Counted from the stretch's first letter, positions 18,088-28,107 are shown. The stretch is 64,000 bases of DNA from Microlunatus sagamiharensis (GCF_900105785.1 NZ_LT629799.1:3658001-3722000), one strand, 5' to 3'. Notes: generated by a model not told the origin, from the letters alone. Translations and numbers: made by a program.

Positions 18088-19119
18088 TCAGCGCTGGCGC
18101 TGGGACCGCGACGACTTGCGCGGCTGCTGCCGGACGACCCGGGGCGGTGCGGGTGCCGCGGCCGCCGCTCCGTTGGACTCAGCGACGGCGACCCCGCCCC
18201 GCGCGACCTCGGTCGCGGGCTCGGTGGCCTGGCGGTGGCTCTGGTGGCGCTGGTGCCGCTCTTCCCACGCCGCGAAGGCAGGCGTGCCCGGCGCGGGGTT
18301 GCGGCGGATCACGTAGAACTGCTGGCCCATCGTCCACAGGTTCGAGGTGAACCAGTAGATGAGGACGCCGACCGGGAAGTTGATGCCGCCGATGGCGAAG
18401 ATCAGCGGGAAGACGTACAGCATGATCTTCTGCTGCTGCGCGAACGGGCCCTCGAGCGCCTCGGCCGGCATGTTCTTGCGCATCAGCTGGAGCTGCGTGA
18501 CGAAGAGCGTCGCGGTCATGGCGAGGATCAGGCCGAGCGTCAGGACGTGGACGCTCGTGATGCCGTTGGCGAAGCCCACCTTGGTGAAGGTGTCGGAGAT
18601 CCGGGCGCCGAGGATCGTCGAGCTGTTCAGCGAGTCGACGAGGCCCGGGCTGACGTCCGGCTTGAGCCAGTGGCCGCGCGGGATGTTGCGGGCCGCGCCG
18701 TCGAGCACCCGGAACAGCGCCAGGAAGATCGGCATCTGGATGAGCAGCGGCAGGCAGGAGGCCAACGGGTTGGCGTTGTTCTCCTTGTAGAGCTTCATGG
18801 TCTCCGCGCCGAGCTTCTCGCGGTCGTGACCGTACTTCTTCTGCAGCTCGCGCACCTTGGGCTGAAGCAGCTGCATCGAGCGCGACGACTTGATCTGCTT
18901 GACGAACAGCGGGATCAGCGCGACGCGGATCACCACGGTCAGCGAGACGATCGACAGGGCCCAGGTCCAGCCGTTGTCGGCGCCGAAGAGCGGCGACCAC
19001 ACGGAGTGGAAGAGCACCAGGATGCCCGACACCACCCAGTAGAGCGGCTGCAGGATCGTGCTGCCGATCGAGATGAACGGGTCCCAGATCGACAAGGAGG
19101 TCAACAACGGGCTGAGCAT
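18088..19119 (-). CDS. yidC: Membrane protein insertase YidC
   Basis: The 343-residue Gram-positive-type YidC/Oxa1 insertase has five hydrophobic segments and the conserved arginine-containing helix VVIRVALIPLFVKQIK. The coiled pair LQPKVRELQKKYGHDREKLG follows, then QMPIFLALFRVL and a basic tail ending RKSSRSQRQR that can touch the ribosome. Unlike many family members it has no lipobox. Its ATG overlaps the yidD stop by one base (TGATG). Confidence 0.97.
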   Translation of the reverse strand: MLSPLLTSLSIWDPFISIGSTILQPLYWVVSGILVLFHSVWSPLFGADNGWTWALSIVSLTVVIRVALIPLFVKQIKSSRSMQLLQPKVRELQKKYGHDREKLGAETMKLYKENNANPLASCLPLLIQMPIFLALFRVLDGAARNIPRGHWLKPDVSPGLVDSLNSSTILGARISDTFTKVGFANGITSVHVLTLGLILAMTATLFVTQLQLMRKNMPAEALEGPFAQQQKIMLYVFPLIFAIGGINFPVGVLIYWFTSNLWTMGQQFYVIRRNPAPGTPAFAAWEERHQRHQSHRQATEPATEVARGGVAVAESNGAAAAAPAPPRVVRQQPRKSSRSQRQR

Positions 19120-19469
19120 CAGGTCACCCTCTGCAGGACTGGCGATCGCGGTTCGGTGGGGGAGTGGCGGTGCGGGGCGTGCCCCGGCTGGTAGGAGGAG
19201 TGCTCGGCGTCACCGGCCGCCGCGGCGAGGACGGCCTGCTCCTCGTGCCACTCCGGCGTGCCGGGGACGGGGTCGTACCCGCCCGGCGTCCAGGGGTGGC
19301 AGCGGAGCAGCCGCCGCGCGGCGAGCCAGGGACCGCGGACCGCCCCGTGCACCTCGACCGCACGCAGCGCGTACGCCGAGCAGCTCGGGTAGTAGCGGCA
19401 CACGTTGCCGTAGAGCGGGCTCACCACCAGACGGTAGACGCGCAGCAGCGCGATCAGGAGGTGCTTCAC
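19119..19469 (-). CDS. yidD: Membrane protein insertion efficiency factor YidD
   Basis: The 116-residue protein has the YidD core [21 protein letters not shown] and [18 protein letters not shown], with the paired cysteines and [20 protein letters not shown] at 19469 is chosen because it overlaps the rnpA TGA as GTGA and begins exactly at the conserved core. A longer frame from 19520 would run far into rnpA. The C-terminal tail of about 45 residues is longer than usual and His/Pro-rich. Confidence 0.93.
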   Translation of the reverse strand: MKHLLIALLRVYRLVVSPLYGNVCRYYPSCSAYALRAVEVHGAVRGPWLAARRLLRCHPWTPGGYDPVPGTPEWHEEQAVLAAAAGDAEHSSYQPGHAPHRHSPTEPRSPVLQRVT

Positions 19470-19843
19470 CGCGATGTCCGGGTGCGACCAGGGGACGACC
19501 GGTGCATCGCCTGGCTCCACGCCGACGCCAGGTCGTCACCGAGCCGCTCCGGCGACGTGCTCGACGCAGGCAGCGCCCGGACGACGACGTCGCGCGGGAC
19601 GTCCGCGTCCGCGGTCCCGGTGCGGGACAGCTCGGCGGCGACCAGGTGACGCAGCCGGCGCTTGACCCGGTTGCGCACCACGGCGCCGCCGACGGCCTTC
19701 GACACGACGAAGCCGACCCGGCTCTGCGGGTCGGCTCCGAGGACGGCGTGCACCACCAGCGTGGGCCTCCCCGCGCGCACCCCTGCCCGGGTCACCCGAC
19801 GGAAGTCGGTTGACTCGTGCAGACGCGCGGTCCGGGGAAGCAC
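19466..19843 (-). CDS. rnpA: Ribonuclease P protein component
   Basis: The 125-residue basic protein is the cofactor of the RNase P ribozyme for tRNA 5' maturation. Signature stretches are [19 protein letters not shown] and the RNR motif in [20 protein letters not shown] start at 19843; rpmH is upstream and yidD overlaps downstream by 4 bases. Confidence 0.95.
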   Translation of the reverse strand: MLPRTARLHESTDFRRVTRAGVRAGRPTLVVHAVLGADPQSRVGFVVSKAVGGAVVRNRVKRRLRHLVAAELSRTGTADADVPRDVVVRALPASSTSPERLGDDLASAWSQAMHRSSPGRTRTSR

Positions 19844-19860
19844 CTCTGGAGCGCGAAGGC

Positions 19861-19998
19861 TCAGGCGGAGAGCTTCGCGCGACCCTTGCCGCGGCGGGCG
19901 GCGAGGATGGCGCGGCCGGCGCGCGTACGCATCCGGAGCCGGAAGCCGTGGGTGCGGCTGCGACGCCGGTTGCTCGGCTGGAAGGTGCGCTTGCTCAT
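19861..19998 (-). CDS. rpmH: 50S ribosomal protein L34
   Basis: A 45-residue, highly basic protein: [19 protein letters not shown] at the N-terminus and [18 protein letters not shown] at the C-terminus, both diagnostic of L34. ATG at 19998 is preceded by GGGGAG. First gene of the minus-strand ribosomal/insertase operon, divergent from dnaA. Confidence 0.97.
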   Translation of the reverse strand: MSKRTFQPSNRRRSRTHGFRLRMRTRAGRAILAARRGKGRAKLSA

Positions 19999-20114
19999 CG
20001 GGAGGACTCCCCAGGGTGTTCGGGTTCAGGCGGGTTCGGGTCGTGCGTCCGACCGGACCGACGACGGGTGGTCGGGGTGCGGGCGGGGGTGCCGCTGGTC
20101 ACAGCGACCCACCA

Positions 20115-20143
20115 ACGGTACGGGGGGCTCACAAACAGGTCAA
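20115..20143 (-). promoter_or_regulatory. Candidate rpmH operon promoter
   Basis: On the minus strand TTGACC (20143-20138) and TACCGT (20120-20115) are separated by 17 bases, a good sigma-A-type spacing. Transcription would start about 110 bases before rpmH. Confidence 0.5.
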
Positions 20144-20229
20144 ACCGACCGGGCCGGAGCACCAGAGCGATCCTTCCGGCGTGTCCAGACGACACGCCGG
20201 GAAGGGTCGAGATTGGTGCCCCCACGGGC

Positions 20230-20259
20230 TTGCACCGGCCAGTTTTCGGTTGCTAGCGT
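20230..20259 (+). promoter_or_regulatory. Candidate dnaA promoter
   Basis: TTGCAC (20230-20235) and TAGCGT (20254-20259) are 18 bases apart, giving a leader of about 235 bases before dnaA. DnaA boxes lie inside that leader. Confidence 0.45.
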
Positions 20260-20304
20260 CGCGCCTCGCCTTCACTTCACGTCGTGCCTCTGGGGCTTCG
20301 GGGG

Positions 20305-20383
20305 TTGTCCCCACGGTGCGTCTCCACCTGCGTGCCCGGTACGCCGGGAGACGGCAGTTCGTGCATGCACAGGTTGTGGACAA
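20305..20383. promoter_or_regulatory. DnaA boxes upstream of dnaA
   Basis: The 502-base rpmH-dnaA gap holds no gene. It contains a perfect actinobacterial DnaA box (TTGTCCACA, as TGTGGACAA at 20375-20383) and a one-mismatch box TTGTCCCCA at 20305-20313. The short palindrome GTGCATGCAC is at 20361-20370. These suit autoregulation by DnaA and may be part of the origin. Confidence 0.6.
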
Positions 20384-20500
20384 CACTGTGGAGTGGGAAC
20401 GACCGACAGACACTGGACAGACCGTCCGTCGGGTGGCGTCGACCCCCTCACGGGTGTCGTACGTGCTCGGGGGGACATCGATGGAGAGGCACGGGTGCGC

Positions 20501-22120
20501 GTGAGCGACGTCGTGGACAGCGGCACTTCGGGCACACCGCACGCGGCCGAGGCGTTCGAGCAGGTGGTCCTCGGGGCCTCGCCGGAGCTGCGCCGCTGGC
20601 TGGACAACGCCAAGCCGCTGAACGTGCACGACGACGTGATGATCATCGCGGTGCCGAGCAACTTCGCCCGCAACCTGCTCGAGGTCCGCTTCCGCGGCCA
20701 CGTCGAGCAGAGCCTCGAGGGCGTCTACGGCCGCCGGATGAAGATCATGGTGACCGTCGACGACGGTCTCAACCCCTCCCCGTCCTCCATCGAGCTCGAC
20801 CAGGAGGCCTCCCGCGAGCGGCGCCCGCCGGGGGAGCGCGAGGTCCTCGACCGTGCGCGCACCGACGCCGCACCCGCCCCGGAGCAGCCGCAGGACACCG
20901 AGGCCGCGTACGCGCCCGAGCAGCCCGCCGGCGAGCAGCGGACCTACGCCCCGGCCCAGGCCCCGCTGCCCGTCGACGACGTGGCCGACCGCAACGCCGG
21001 CTTCGGCGCCCGCAGCGACGGCAGCCCGATCGCCCACGGCGGCGCCCACCAGGGCAACGGGCTGCGCCCGCGCCGCGAGGTCGGCGCCCGGCTCAACCCG
21101 AAGTACACCTTCGAGACCTTCGTCATCGGCGCCTCGAACCGCTTCGCCCACGCCGCGGCCATCGCCGTCGCGGAGAACCCGGGCAAGTCGTACAACCCGC
21201 TGACCATCTACGGAGACTCCGGGCTGGGCAAGACCCACCTGCTGCACGCCCTCGGCCACTACGTCCGCAGCTACTTCGAGACGACGCGCGTGCGCTACGT
21301 CTCGACCGAGGAGCTGACGAACGACTTCATCAACGCCATCAGCCAGAACAAGGGCGCGGAGTTCCGCCAGCGCTACCGCGACGTCGACGTCCTGCTGATC
21401 GACGACATCCAGTTCCTGGAGGGCAAGGAGCAGACGCAGGAGGAGTTCTTCCACACCTTCAACACGCTGCACAACGCCGAGAAGCAGATCGTCATGACGA
21501 GCGACCGGCCGCCGAAGCTGCTGGAGAACCTCGAGCCGCGCCTGCGCAGCCGGTTCGGGTGGGGGCTCATCACCGACGTCCAGGCGCCCGACCTCGAGAC
21601 CCGCATCGCCATCCTGCGCAAGAAGGCCGCCCAGGAGCGCCTCGTCGCCGGTCCCGACGTGCTCGAGTTCATCGCCAGCCGGATCCAGACCAACATCCGC
21701 GAGCTCGAGGGTGCCCTGATCCGCGTCACCGCCTTCGCCAGCCTCAACCGCCAGCAGGTCGACCTCGCCCTCGCCGAGATCGTCCTCAAGGACCTCATCC
21801 CCGCCGGCGGGGAGGCCCAGATCACCAGCAGCATGATCATGGCCCAGACGGCGTCCTACTTCGACATCACCATCGAGGACCTCTGCGGCGGCAGCCGCAC
21901 GCAGCAGCTCGTGAACGCCCGCCAGATCGCGATGTACCTCTGCCGCGAGCTCACCGACCTCTCGCTGCCCAAGATCGGCCAGCAGTTCGGCGGCCGCGAC
22001 CACACGACGGTCATGCACGCCAACAAGAAGATCAACACGAGCATGGGCGAGCGCCGCAGCACCTTCAACCAGGTGACGGAGCTGACGAACCGGATCAAAC
22101 AGCAGGCCTCGCAGCGCTGA
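20501..22120 (+). CDS. dnaA: Chromosomal replication initiator DnaA
   Basis: The 539-residue initiator has domain I ([20 protein letters not shown]...), a long disordered Pro/Glu-rich domain II (about residues 110-190), AAA+ domain III with Walker [10 protein letters not shown] and Walker [15 protein letters not shown], and domain IV with the box-binding [18 protein letters not shown] at 20501 is used; GTG at 20495 is equally in frame and lies closer to the GGAGAGG at 20483-20489. A structured repeat element begins 49 bases after the stop. Confidence 0.97.
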   Translation: MSDVVDSGTSGTPHAAEAFEQVVLGASPELRRWLDNAKPLNVHDDVMIIAVPSNFARNLLEVRFRGHVEQSLEGVYGRRMKIMVTVDDGLNPSPSSIELDQEASRERRPPGEREVLDRARTDAAPAPEQPQDTEAAYAPEQPAGEQRTYAPAQAPLPVDDVADRNAGFGARSDGSPIAHGGAHQGNGLRPRREVGARLNPKYTFETFVIGASNRFAHAAAIAVAENPGKSYNPLTIYGDSGLGKTHLLHALGHYVRSYFETTRVRYVSTEELTNDFINAISQNKGAEFRQRYRDVDVLLIDDIQFLEGKEQTQEEFFHTFNTLHNAEKQIVMTSDRPPKLLENLEPRLRSRFGWGLITDVQAPDLETRIAILRKKAAQERLVAGPDVLEFIASRIQTNIRELEGALIRVTAFASLNRQQVDLALAEIVLKDLIPAGGEAQITSSMIMAQTASYFDITIEDLCGGSRTQQLVNARQIAMYLCRELTDLSLPKIGQQFGGRDHTTVMHANKKINTSMGERRSTFNQVTELTNRIKQQASQR

Positions 22121-22168
22121 CCTCGCTGCACTGGTCGGCTCTCCTGGGGCTTCGTCTGGGATCCGTCG

Positions 22169-22290
22169 GGTCCTGAGCGACGGCGCCGAGCAACCATCCG
22201 CACGGGCGCGAGGTCCACGCTGAGCGACGTTCGCAGTCGCGCCCGTGCTCCCGCCAGACCCATCCACGCTCGGCGCCGTCACTCAGGACC
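22169..22290 (+). repeat. Structured 3' element, copy A (downstream of dnaA)
   Basis: The outer arms are 22 bp with one mismatch and include GACGGCGCCGAG; they enclose a 78-base core (22191-22268). The core starts CAACCATCCG, then an 11-bp inner stem CACGGGCGCGA/TCGCGCCCGTG around a 25-base loop, and ends CTCCCGCCAGACCCATCCAC+G. The same 78-base core recurs in copies B and C. It begins 49 bases after the dnaA stop, in sense orientation. Confidence 0.9.
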
Positions 22291-22296
22291 ACTCCT

Positions 22297-22515
22297 TCAC
22301 CGCTCAGCCTCATCGGGGGCTCCAGCACGCTTCGGTACGGACCACAGGCGGGTGCCGTCCACGGTCTGCCGCACCCCGGCGTCGGGACTGTCGAAGGGCA
22401 TGAACACAAGGGAGCCGCGCGCAGCCCTCCAGCAGATCGCGCCAGTACGCACGACCTGAGCACGACGGAGCCGCCCGCGTACCCACGAGCGCTTCTCGAC
22501 CTGCCGTGCGCGCAC
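22297..22515 (-). CDS. Possible 72-aa hypothetical protein or gene remnant
   Basis: GTG at 22515 opens a frame with a protein-like composition (RSWVRGRLRRAQVVRTGAIC, SLVFMPFDSPDAGVRQTVDG) that differs from the Arg/Pro/Ala-rich nonsense of most shadow frames here. Its third-codon GC is visibly lower than in neighbouring genes. It lies between inverted copies A and B of the structured repeat. It could be a remnant of a transferred gene; no family is recognised. Confidence 0.25.
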   Translation of the reverse strand: MRARQVEKRSWVRGRLRRAQVVRTGAICWRAARGSLVFMPFDSPDAGVRQTVDGTRLWSVPKRAGAPDEAER

Positions 22516-22616
22516 GAGGACGCCTCGCTGGACACGCAGACCCGCGCCAGGCCTGTGTTGGAGGCCGGAGGACGACCGAGGAGCCCCCGCGGCCACGTGA
22601 CGTCGAAGGGAGGGCT

Positions 22617-22730
22617 CAGGGCCTCGGCGCCGAGCGTGGATGGGTCTGGCGGGACCACGGGCGCGACCGCCGACGTCGCCCAGCGTGGACCACGCGCCCG
22701 TGCGGATGGTTGCTCGGCGCCGAGGCCCTG
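22617..22730 (-). repeat. Structured 3' element, copy B (downstream of ppk2, inverted)
   Basis: A perfect 18-bp outer stem (CAGGGCCTCGGCGCCGAG on either strand) encloses a 78-base core (22635-22712) that, read on the minus strand, matches copies A and C. The inner stem is CACGGGCGCG/CGCGCCCGTG. It starts 47 bases after the ppk2 stop on the minus strand, so it is again in sense orientation. The rest of the 657-base gap between dnaA and ppk2 shows no convincing gene beyond the remnant noted. Confidence 0.9.
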
Positions 22731-22777
22731 CGCCCGACCGGCACCAGACGGCACCGACCGAGCCGGAGGAGAGCGAC

Positions 22778-23680
22778 TCAGTCGCCGAACGAGTCCCGCC
22801 CACGACGGACCAGGAGCGGGTCGGCCGGGTAGACCACCGAGGTGTCCTTGTCCGCGTACGCGAACTGGTCGAGGAAGAAGCGCATCGCGTTGATGCGGGC
22901 GGCTTTCTTGTCGTTGCTCTTCACCGTCGTCCACGGGGCGACGTCGGTGTCCGTGGCGGCCAGCATGGCCTCCTTGGCGTCGGTGTAGGCGTCCCAGCGG
23001 TCGAGGGACTCGATGTCCATCGGGGAGAGCTTCCAGCGGCGTACGGGGTCGATCTGGCGGATCGCGAAGCGGGTGCGCTGCTCCTGGCGCGTCACCGAGA
23101 ACCAGAACTTGGTCAGGTGCACGCCGCTGTCGACGAGCATCTGCTCGAACAGCGGCGCGTGGGTCAAGAACTGCTCGTACTCAGCGGGCGTGCAGAAGCC
23201 CATGACGCGCTCGACGCCGGCGCGGTTGTACCAGGAGCGGTCGAACAGGACCATCTCGCCGGCGGTGGGCAGCTGGCTGACGTAGCGCTGGAAGTACCAC
23301 TGGCCGGCCTCGGTCGTCGTCGGCTTGTTGAGCGCGACGACGCGGGCGGAGCGCGGGTTCAGGTGCTCCATGAACCGCTTGATGGTGCCGCCCTTGCCGG
23401 CGGCGTCGCGGCCCTCGAAGAGGATCACGTGCTTCTGGGCGGTGTCAGCGATCCAGTACTGGAACTTCAGCAGCTCGATCTGGAGCGCGTACTTCTGCTC
23501 CTCGTAGGTGTCGCGGTCCATCCTCTCGTCGTACGGGTGGTCCTCGCGCCAGCTCTCGATCGGGTCGCCGTCGGGGCCGATCAGGTCGGGGTCGGAGCCG
23601 TGCTCGTCGGGCCGCACGCTGTAGCCCGACGAGATGAGGTCGTCCAGGTACTCCCGGAACCCCTCGCGGATGATCGTCAC
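22778..23680 (-). CDS. ppk2: Polyphosphate kinase 2 (PPK2)
   Basis: The 300-residue P-loop kinase uses polyphosphate to phosphorylate nucleotides (or the reverse). Motifs are Walker A FEGRDAAGKGGTIKRF, NPRSARVVAL, the lid/Walker B region LFDRSWYNRAGVERVMGF, and PVRRWKLSPMDIESLDRW. GTG at 23680 follows GGGAG at 6 bases; a longer frame upstream lacks family similarity. Its position between dnaA and dnaN, on the opposite strand, is unusual. Copy B of the structured element lies in its 3' flank. Confidence 0.94.
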   Translation of the reverse strand: MTIIREGFREYLDDLISSGYSVRPDEHGSDPDLIGPDGDPIESWREDHPYDERMDRDTYEEQKYALQIELLKFQYWIADTAQKHVILFEGRDAAGKGGTIKRFMEHLNPRSARVVALNKPTTTEAGQWYFQRYVSQLPTAGEMVLFDRSWYNRAGVERVMGFCTPAEYEQFLTHAPLFEQMLVDSGVHLTKFWFSVTRQEQRTRFAIRQIDPVRRWKLSPMDIESLDRWDAYTDAKEAMLAATDTDVAPWTTVKSNDKKAARINAMRFFLDQFAYADKDTSVVYPADPLLVRRGRDSFGD

Positions 23681-23880
23681 GTCGCGCTCCCTCTCCCGGC
23701 GGCCGCTCGTGGGCGGTCGCACCCATCCTCCTGCGCACCCGGGTCGTCCGTGCCGGGTCGCCTGGTGCACCGGGTGCACCGCGGGCCAGTCTCGGACGCC
23801 CGCAGGAGCACCCGGGTGACGTGCGGCTGAACGGCGGGCGACGTCCCGGTGAGCGTCCGACGACGCCCGGCCCGGTGTTA

Positions 23881-24216
23881 CCGACCGCGCATCACGATCG
23901 GGTGACGGCCTCCCCACACCTGGGGACAAGGGTGTGGACAACGGGGGAAACCACACGATCCGCCCGGGACGACCCGTGGGCAGTCGTCGCGCCGCGTCAG
24001 CGTGTCCGCAAATCCTCCCCGTGTCATTCCGAGTGGTCCACACCTGGCTCCCGAGGCCGATCGCCGCGCTGACCAGCGCGGACGTGTAGTTCTCCACAGT
24101 GCCCACAGCACCTACGACGACGATGAAGAGAGAGATACGAAAAGATGGTCTGAGTCTGGCGACCCCGAAGCTGTGCACAGGAGGGTCGCGGCGCGACGAT
24201 CAAGCGAGGAACGACC
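23881..24216. other. Candidate replication origin (oriC) between ppk2 and the dnaN-side gene
   Basis: The 536-base gap 23681-24216 has no gene. It holds a perfect DnaA box as TGTGGACAA at 23933-23941, and one-mismatch boxes TGGGGACAA (23921-23929), TGGTCCACA (24034-24042) and TTCTCCACA (24090-24098). A relatively AT-rich stretch around 24121-24146 could be an unwinding element. Actinobacterial oriC normally sits between dnaA and dnaN. Box density is modest, so the exact extent is uncertain. Confidence 0.55.
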
Positions 24217-24609
24217 GTGGGTCTGCTCGACAAGCTGTTCCGGCGCCAGTCCGACGACGACGGCGGTGAGGACGCGGTGATCACCCTCGACCTCGACGCC
24301 CGCCGTCCGCAGCTGCTGCGCCTGGAGCAGGGCCTGGACGCGCTGTCCCGGGCGATGCGCGACGTGCAGACCGTCGACAACCCGGGCTGGCGCGGCCGGA
24401 TCAACGAGTACAGCCGGCTCGCCGGCGACGCGATGGTCATGCGCAAGGGGACGCCGACCCGCGAGGGCGTGCTCGACCTCGTCTTCGAGGTCCGTCCGGT
24501 CTTCACCGGGCCGCCGCCGTCCGAGCTCGAGGTCCTGGTGCCGCTGCAGGACGAGGTGCTGGCCGCGGCCGAGGAGCTGCGGACGCTGCGTCCGGGCGAG
24601 AAGGCCTGA
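24217..24609 (+). CDS. Hypothetical protein beside oriC, 130 aa
   Basis: GTG at 24217 (MGLLDKLFRRQSDDDGG) follows AAGCGAGGA. The protein is soluble, with a charged N-terminal tail and a compact mixed domain (LRLEQGLDALSRAMRDVQTV ... GVLDLVFEVRPVF ... VPLQDEVLAAAEELRTLR). I do not recognise the family. GC-rich codon use and a good ribosome site support it as real. It shares the strand of dnaN, which starts 121 bases later behind a TATGCT hexamer (24657-24662) that may be the dnaN -10. Confidence 0.7.
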   Translation: MGLLDKLFRRQSDDDGGEDAVITLDLDARRPQLLRLEQGLDALSRAMRDVQTVDNPGWRGRINEYSRLAGDAMVMRKGTPTREGVLDLVFEVRPVFTGPPPSELEVLVPLQDEVLAAAEELRTLRPGEKA

Positions 24610-24730
24610 GCGCGGGGTCGCTACGGTCGGCGGGCGGCAGGGGCGTCCGCGCTCGCTATGCTTCGCCGTGCCCACGGGCCGGTCGTAGCGGCCGGCGTGT
24701 GATTCCGCAGCGGGCTGTCGAGGAGGACGC

Positions 24731-25891
24731 GTGAAGATCAGGCTCGAGCGCGACGTGCTGGCCGAGGCCGTCCAGTGGGCGGCCCGCAGCCTGCCCGTAC
24801 GCCCGAGCGTGCCGATCCTCGCCGGCCTCCTGGTGCGGGCCGACGCCGAGGGCGTGACGTTCTCGAGCTTCGACTACGAGACCTCCGCGCAGATCAGCGT
24901 CAAGGCCGCCGTCGCCGACGAGGGCCAGGCGCTGATCTCCGGCCGCCTGCTCGCCGACATCTCCAAGAGCCTCCCGGCCAAGCCGGTCGACATCACCAGC
25001 GACGAGACGCGCATGGAGCTCGTCTGCGGCAGCGCCCGCTTCACGCTCCAGACGCTGCCCGTCTCGGACTACCCGGCGCTGCCGACGATGCCCGAGTCGA
25101 GCGGCACCGTGCCCAGCACGGTCTTCGCCCAGGCCGTCGCGCAGGTCGTCGTCGCCGCCGGCCGCGACGAGCTGCTGCCGGTCTTCACCGGCGTCCGGGT
25201 CGAGATCGAGGGCGAGACGATCTCGCTGCTCGCGACCGACCGCTACCGGATGGCGCTCAAGGAGCTCACCTGGAACCCGGCCTCGACGCAGGCCTCGGCG
25301 ACCGCGCTGGTGCCGGCGAAGGTCCTCAACGACACCTCGCGCTCGATGACCGCCGGCGAGGAGGTCACGCTCAGCCTGGCCAGCGTGGGGGCCGGCGAGG
25401 GCATCATCGGCTTCGAGGGCCACGGCGCCAACGGCGAGCGGCAGACGACGACGCGGCTGCTGGACGGGGAGTTCCCCAAGGTCCGCCACATCATGAACAC
25501 CGCCGCGGTGATGAACGTCCGCGTCAGCACCGCCGAGGTCATCGCGGCCGCCCGCCGCGTCGCGCTCGTCGCCGAGCGGAACACCTCGCTGCGGATGCTG
25601 ATCTCGGAGGGTTCGGTGACGCTCGAGGCCGCCACCGGCGACCAGGCGCAGGCGTCCGAGGCCATCGAGGCCGTCGTCGACCAGCCCGAGGGCGGCGACC
25701 TCGCCGTCACGGCCGCCGGCTTCAACCCGAACTACCTGCTCGACGCGCTCGGGGCCTTCGACACCCCGTACGTGAACTTCGCCTTCACCGCGCCGAGCAA
25801 GCCCTGCCAGCTGACCGGCGTCCCCGAGCTCAACGGCGAAGCGCTGACGGACTACCGGCACGTGATCATGCTCATGCGCCTGCCCAGCTGA
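24731..25891 (+). CDS. dnaN: DNA polymerase III beta sliding clamp
   Basis: The 386-residue clamp has three repeated clamp domains. It starts MKIRLERDVLAEAVQWAARS, has the loop LLATDRYRMALKEL, and ends with the typical YRHVIMLMRLPS. GTG at 24731 is preceded by a full AGGAGG. A perfect 11-bp hairpin follows 60 bases after the stop. Confidence 0.97.
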   Translation: MKIRLERDVLAEAVQWAARSLPVRPSVPILAGLLVRADAEGVTFSSFDYETSAQISVKAAVADEGQALISGRLLADISKSLPAKPVDITSDETRMELVCGSARFTLQTLPVSDYPALPTMPESSGTVPSTVFAQAVAQVVVAAGRDELLPVFTGVRVEIEGETISLLATDRYRMALKELTWNPASTQASATALVPAKVLNDTSRSMTAGEEVTLSLASVGAGEGIIGFEGHGANGERQTTTRLLDGEFPKVRHIMNTAAVMNVRVSTAEVIAAARRVALVAERNTSLRMLISEGSVTLEAATGDQAQASEAIEAVVDQPEGGDLAVTAAGFNPNYLLDALGAFDTPYVNFAFTAPSKPCQLTGVPELNGEALTDYRHVIMLMRLPS

Positions 25892-25950
25892 GCTGGTCAT
25901 CGTCCTGAGCTGACTCGGTCGGGCGCCTCACGCTCGCGTCTTCCTCCTCA

Positions 25951-25981
25951 CGGGGCACGACGAAGAGCGTGTCGTGCCCCG
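25951..25981 (+). terminator. Hairpin after dnaN
   Basis: A perfect 11-bp stem CGGGGCACGAC/GTCGTGCCCCG with a 9-base loop lies 60 bases after the dnaN stop. No T-tract follows. Confidence 0.6.
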
Positions 25982-26159
25982 CTCGTCGTCCAGACGCGAC
26001 CGGCGCCCTCCCTCACACGCTCATGACGAGGTCCGCTCCCTGCCGCTCGGGTTCTGCGTCCGGTGCCGACCGTGCGCGATGGGTGACAAGACCCGGGCCG
26101 GGGGTGGGAGCCCGGTCCCGCTAGGTTGAGCCGCGAGTCTTCGGCGAAGGAGTTTTGGC

Positions 26160-27248
<1,089 letters not shown>

Positions 27249-27271
27249 GGCTGGGTCGGGTCGGGGCCGTC

Positions 27272-27397
27272 GGGCCTGCGGGTCGCGGCTCCGCGCAACC
27301 ATCCGCACGGGCGCGTGATCTCGTCGTCTCGACGTAGGCGGTCGCGCCCGTGCTCCCGCCAGACCCATCCACGCGCGGAGCCGCGACCCGCAGACCC
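27272..27397 (+). repeat. Structured 3' element, copy C (downstream of gnd)
   Basis: The outer arms contain a perfect 20-bp complement (CTGCGGGTCGCGGCTCCGCG, 27276-27295, with 27374-27393), extended by 3 bp after one mismatch. They enclose a 78-base core (27296-27373) that keeps CAACCATCCG, the inner stem CACGGGCGCG/CGCGCCCGTG and the CCAGACCCATCCACG end; the 25-base apical loop differs from A and B. The remainder of the gap to 27611 shows no gene. Confidence 0.9.
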
Positions 27398-27611
27398 TCG
27401 TTCACGTCGCGTCCGCGCTCACTGCGGCCGACGCTGCGTGTCAGGTCGCTGGCCTACCCGACTTCAGGGGTACGGCTCCGCTGTGGTCGGGCGCGCTCGA
27501 ACCTCTGTGGGGCGGCGGTCTGCTCAGAAACCGACCCCAGATCGACTCGAGGCGCAGGACTCGCGCTCAGCGCGCGGCCCGAGCGCGATCTCGGGGCGCG
27601 GATCGAGCAGA

Positions 27612-28025
27612 TCAGGCGACGGGGACGAACTTCGAGAGGAAGTCGGCAGCCGCGAGGCGTCTCCGGAGGAGCTCGTGGTTCGGCGGGGCCTCGAGGACGT
27701 CGGTGTAGCCCGGGAGGTCGACCGGGTGGGAGTCCAGGTCGCGGAAGCCCATGCTCCAGTCGCCGAAGCGGCGGTGCGGGGACAGGCTGCTCCAGACGTT
27801 GACCACGTCGGCGTGGCGGGGGTCGTGGGCGATCACGTTGTAGAGCGGGCGGACGACGTCCTCCTCGCCCTCGAGGACCTGCATGAAGGAGCCCTCGCGG
27901 TGCAGGAGGACGCCCGTGATGCCGAGACCGGTGTTCTTCGCCCGCGATTGCGCGAGCAGGGCCGAGAGCTCCGGGGTCGACCATGACCCGACGGCGCTGC
28001 TCACGTACACGGCGGTGTAGAGCAC
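27612..28025 (-). CDS. BLUF-domain blue-light photoreceptor
   Basis: The 137-residue single-domain protein binds flavin and senses blue light in this family. Key residues are all present with AppA spacing: Tyr7 (VYVSSA), Asn31 ([12 protein letters not shown]), Gln49 ([10 protein letters not shown]), Trp90 and Met92 (DWSMGF), corresponding to AppA Tyr21, Asn45, Gln63, Trp104 and Met106. There is no output domain, so it must act through a partner. It is transcribed against gnd and recF and is an insertion in the usual dnaN-gnd-recF order. Confidence 0.92.
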   Translation of the reverse strand: MLYTAVYVSSAVGSWSTPELSALLAQSRAKNTGLGITGVLLHREGSFMQVLEGEEDVVRPLYNVIAHDPRHADVVNVWSSLSPHRRFGDWSMGFRDLDSHPVDLPGYTDVLEAPPNHELLRRRLAAADFLSKFVPVA

Positions 28026-28107
28026 GCTTACAGCGTATGCGGGCCGTTTCAGACGCCCCGGGCGCGCGCGGGCAGTGCGCGGTGGCCCGGCCCTGTTGAA
28101 TGGGGGC

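Noticed and set aside
22169..22730. Copies A and B as terminal inverted repeats of an insertion sequence
   Set aside because: No transposase lies between them, each copy is itself a closed palindromic unit, and the third copy occurs alone after gnd.
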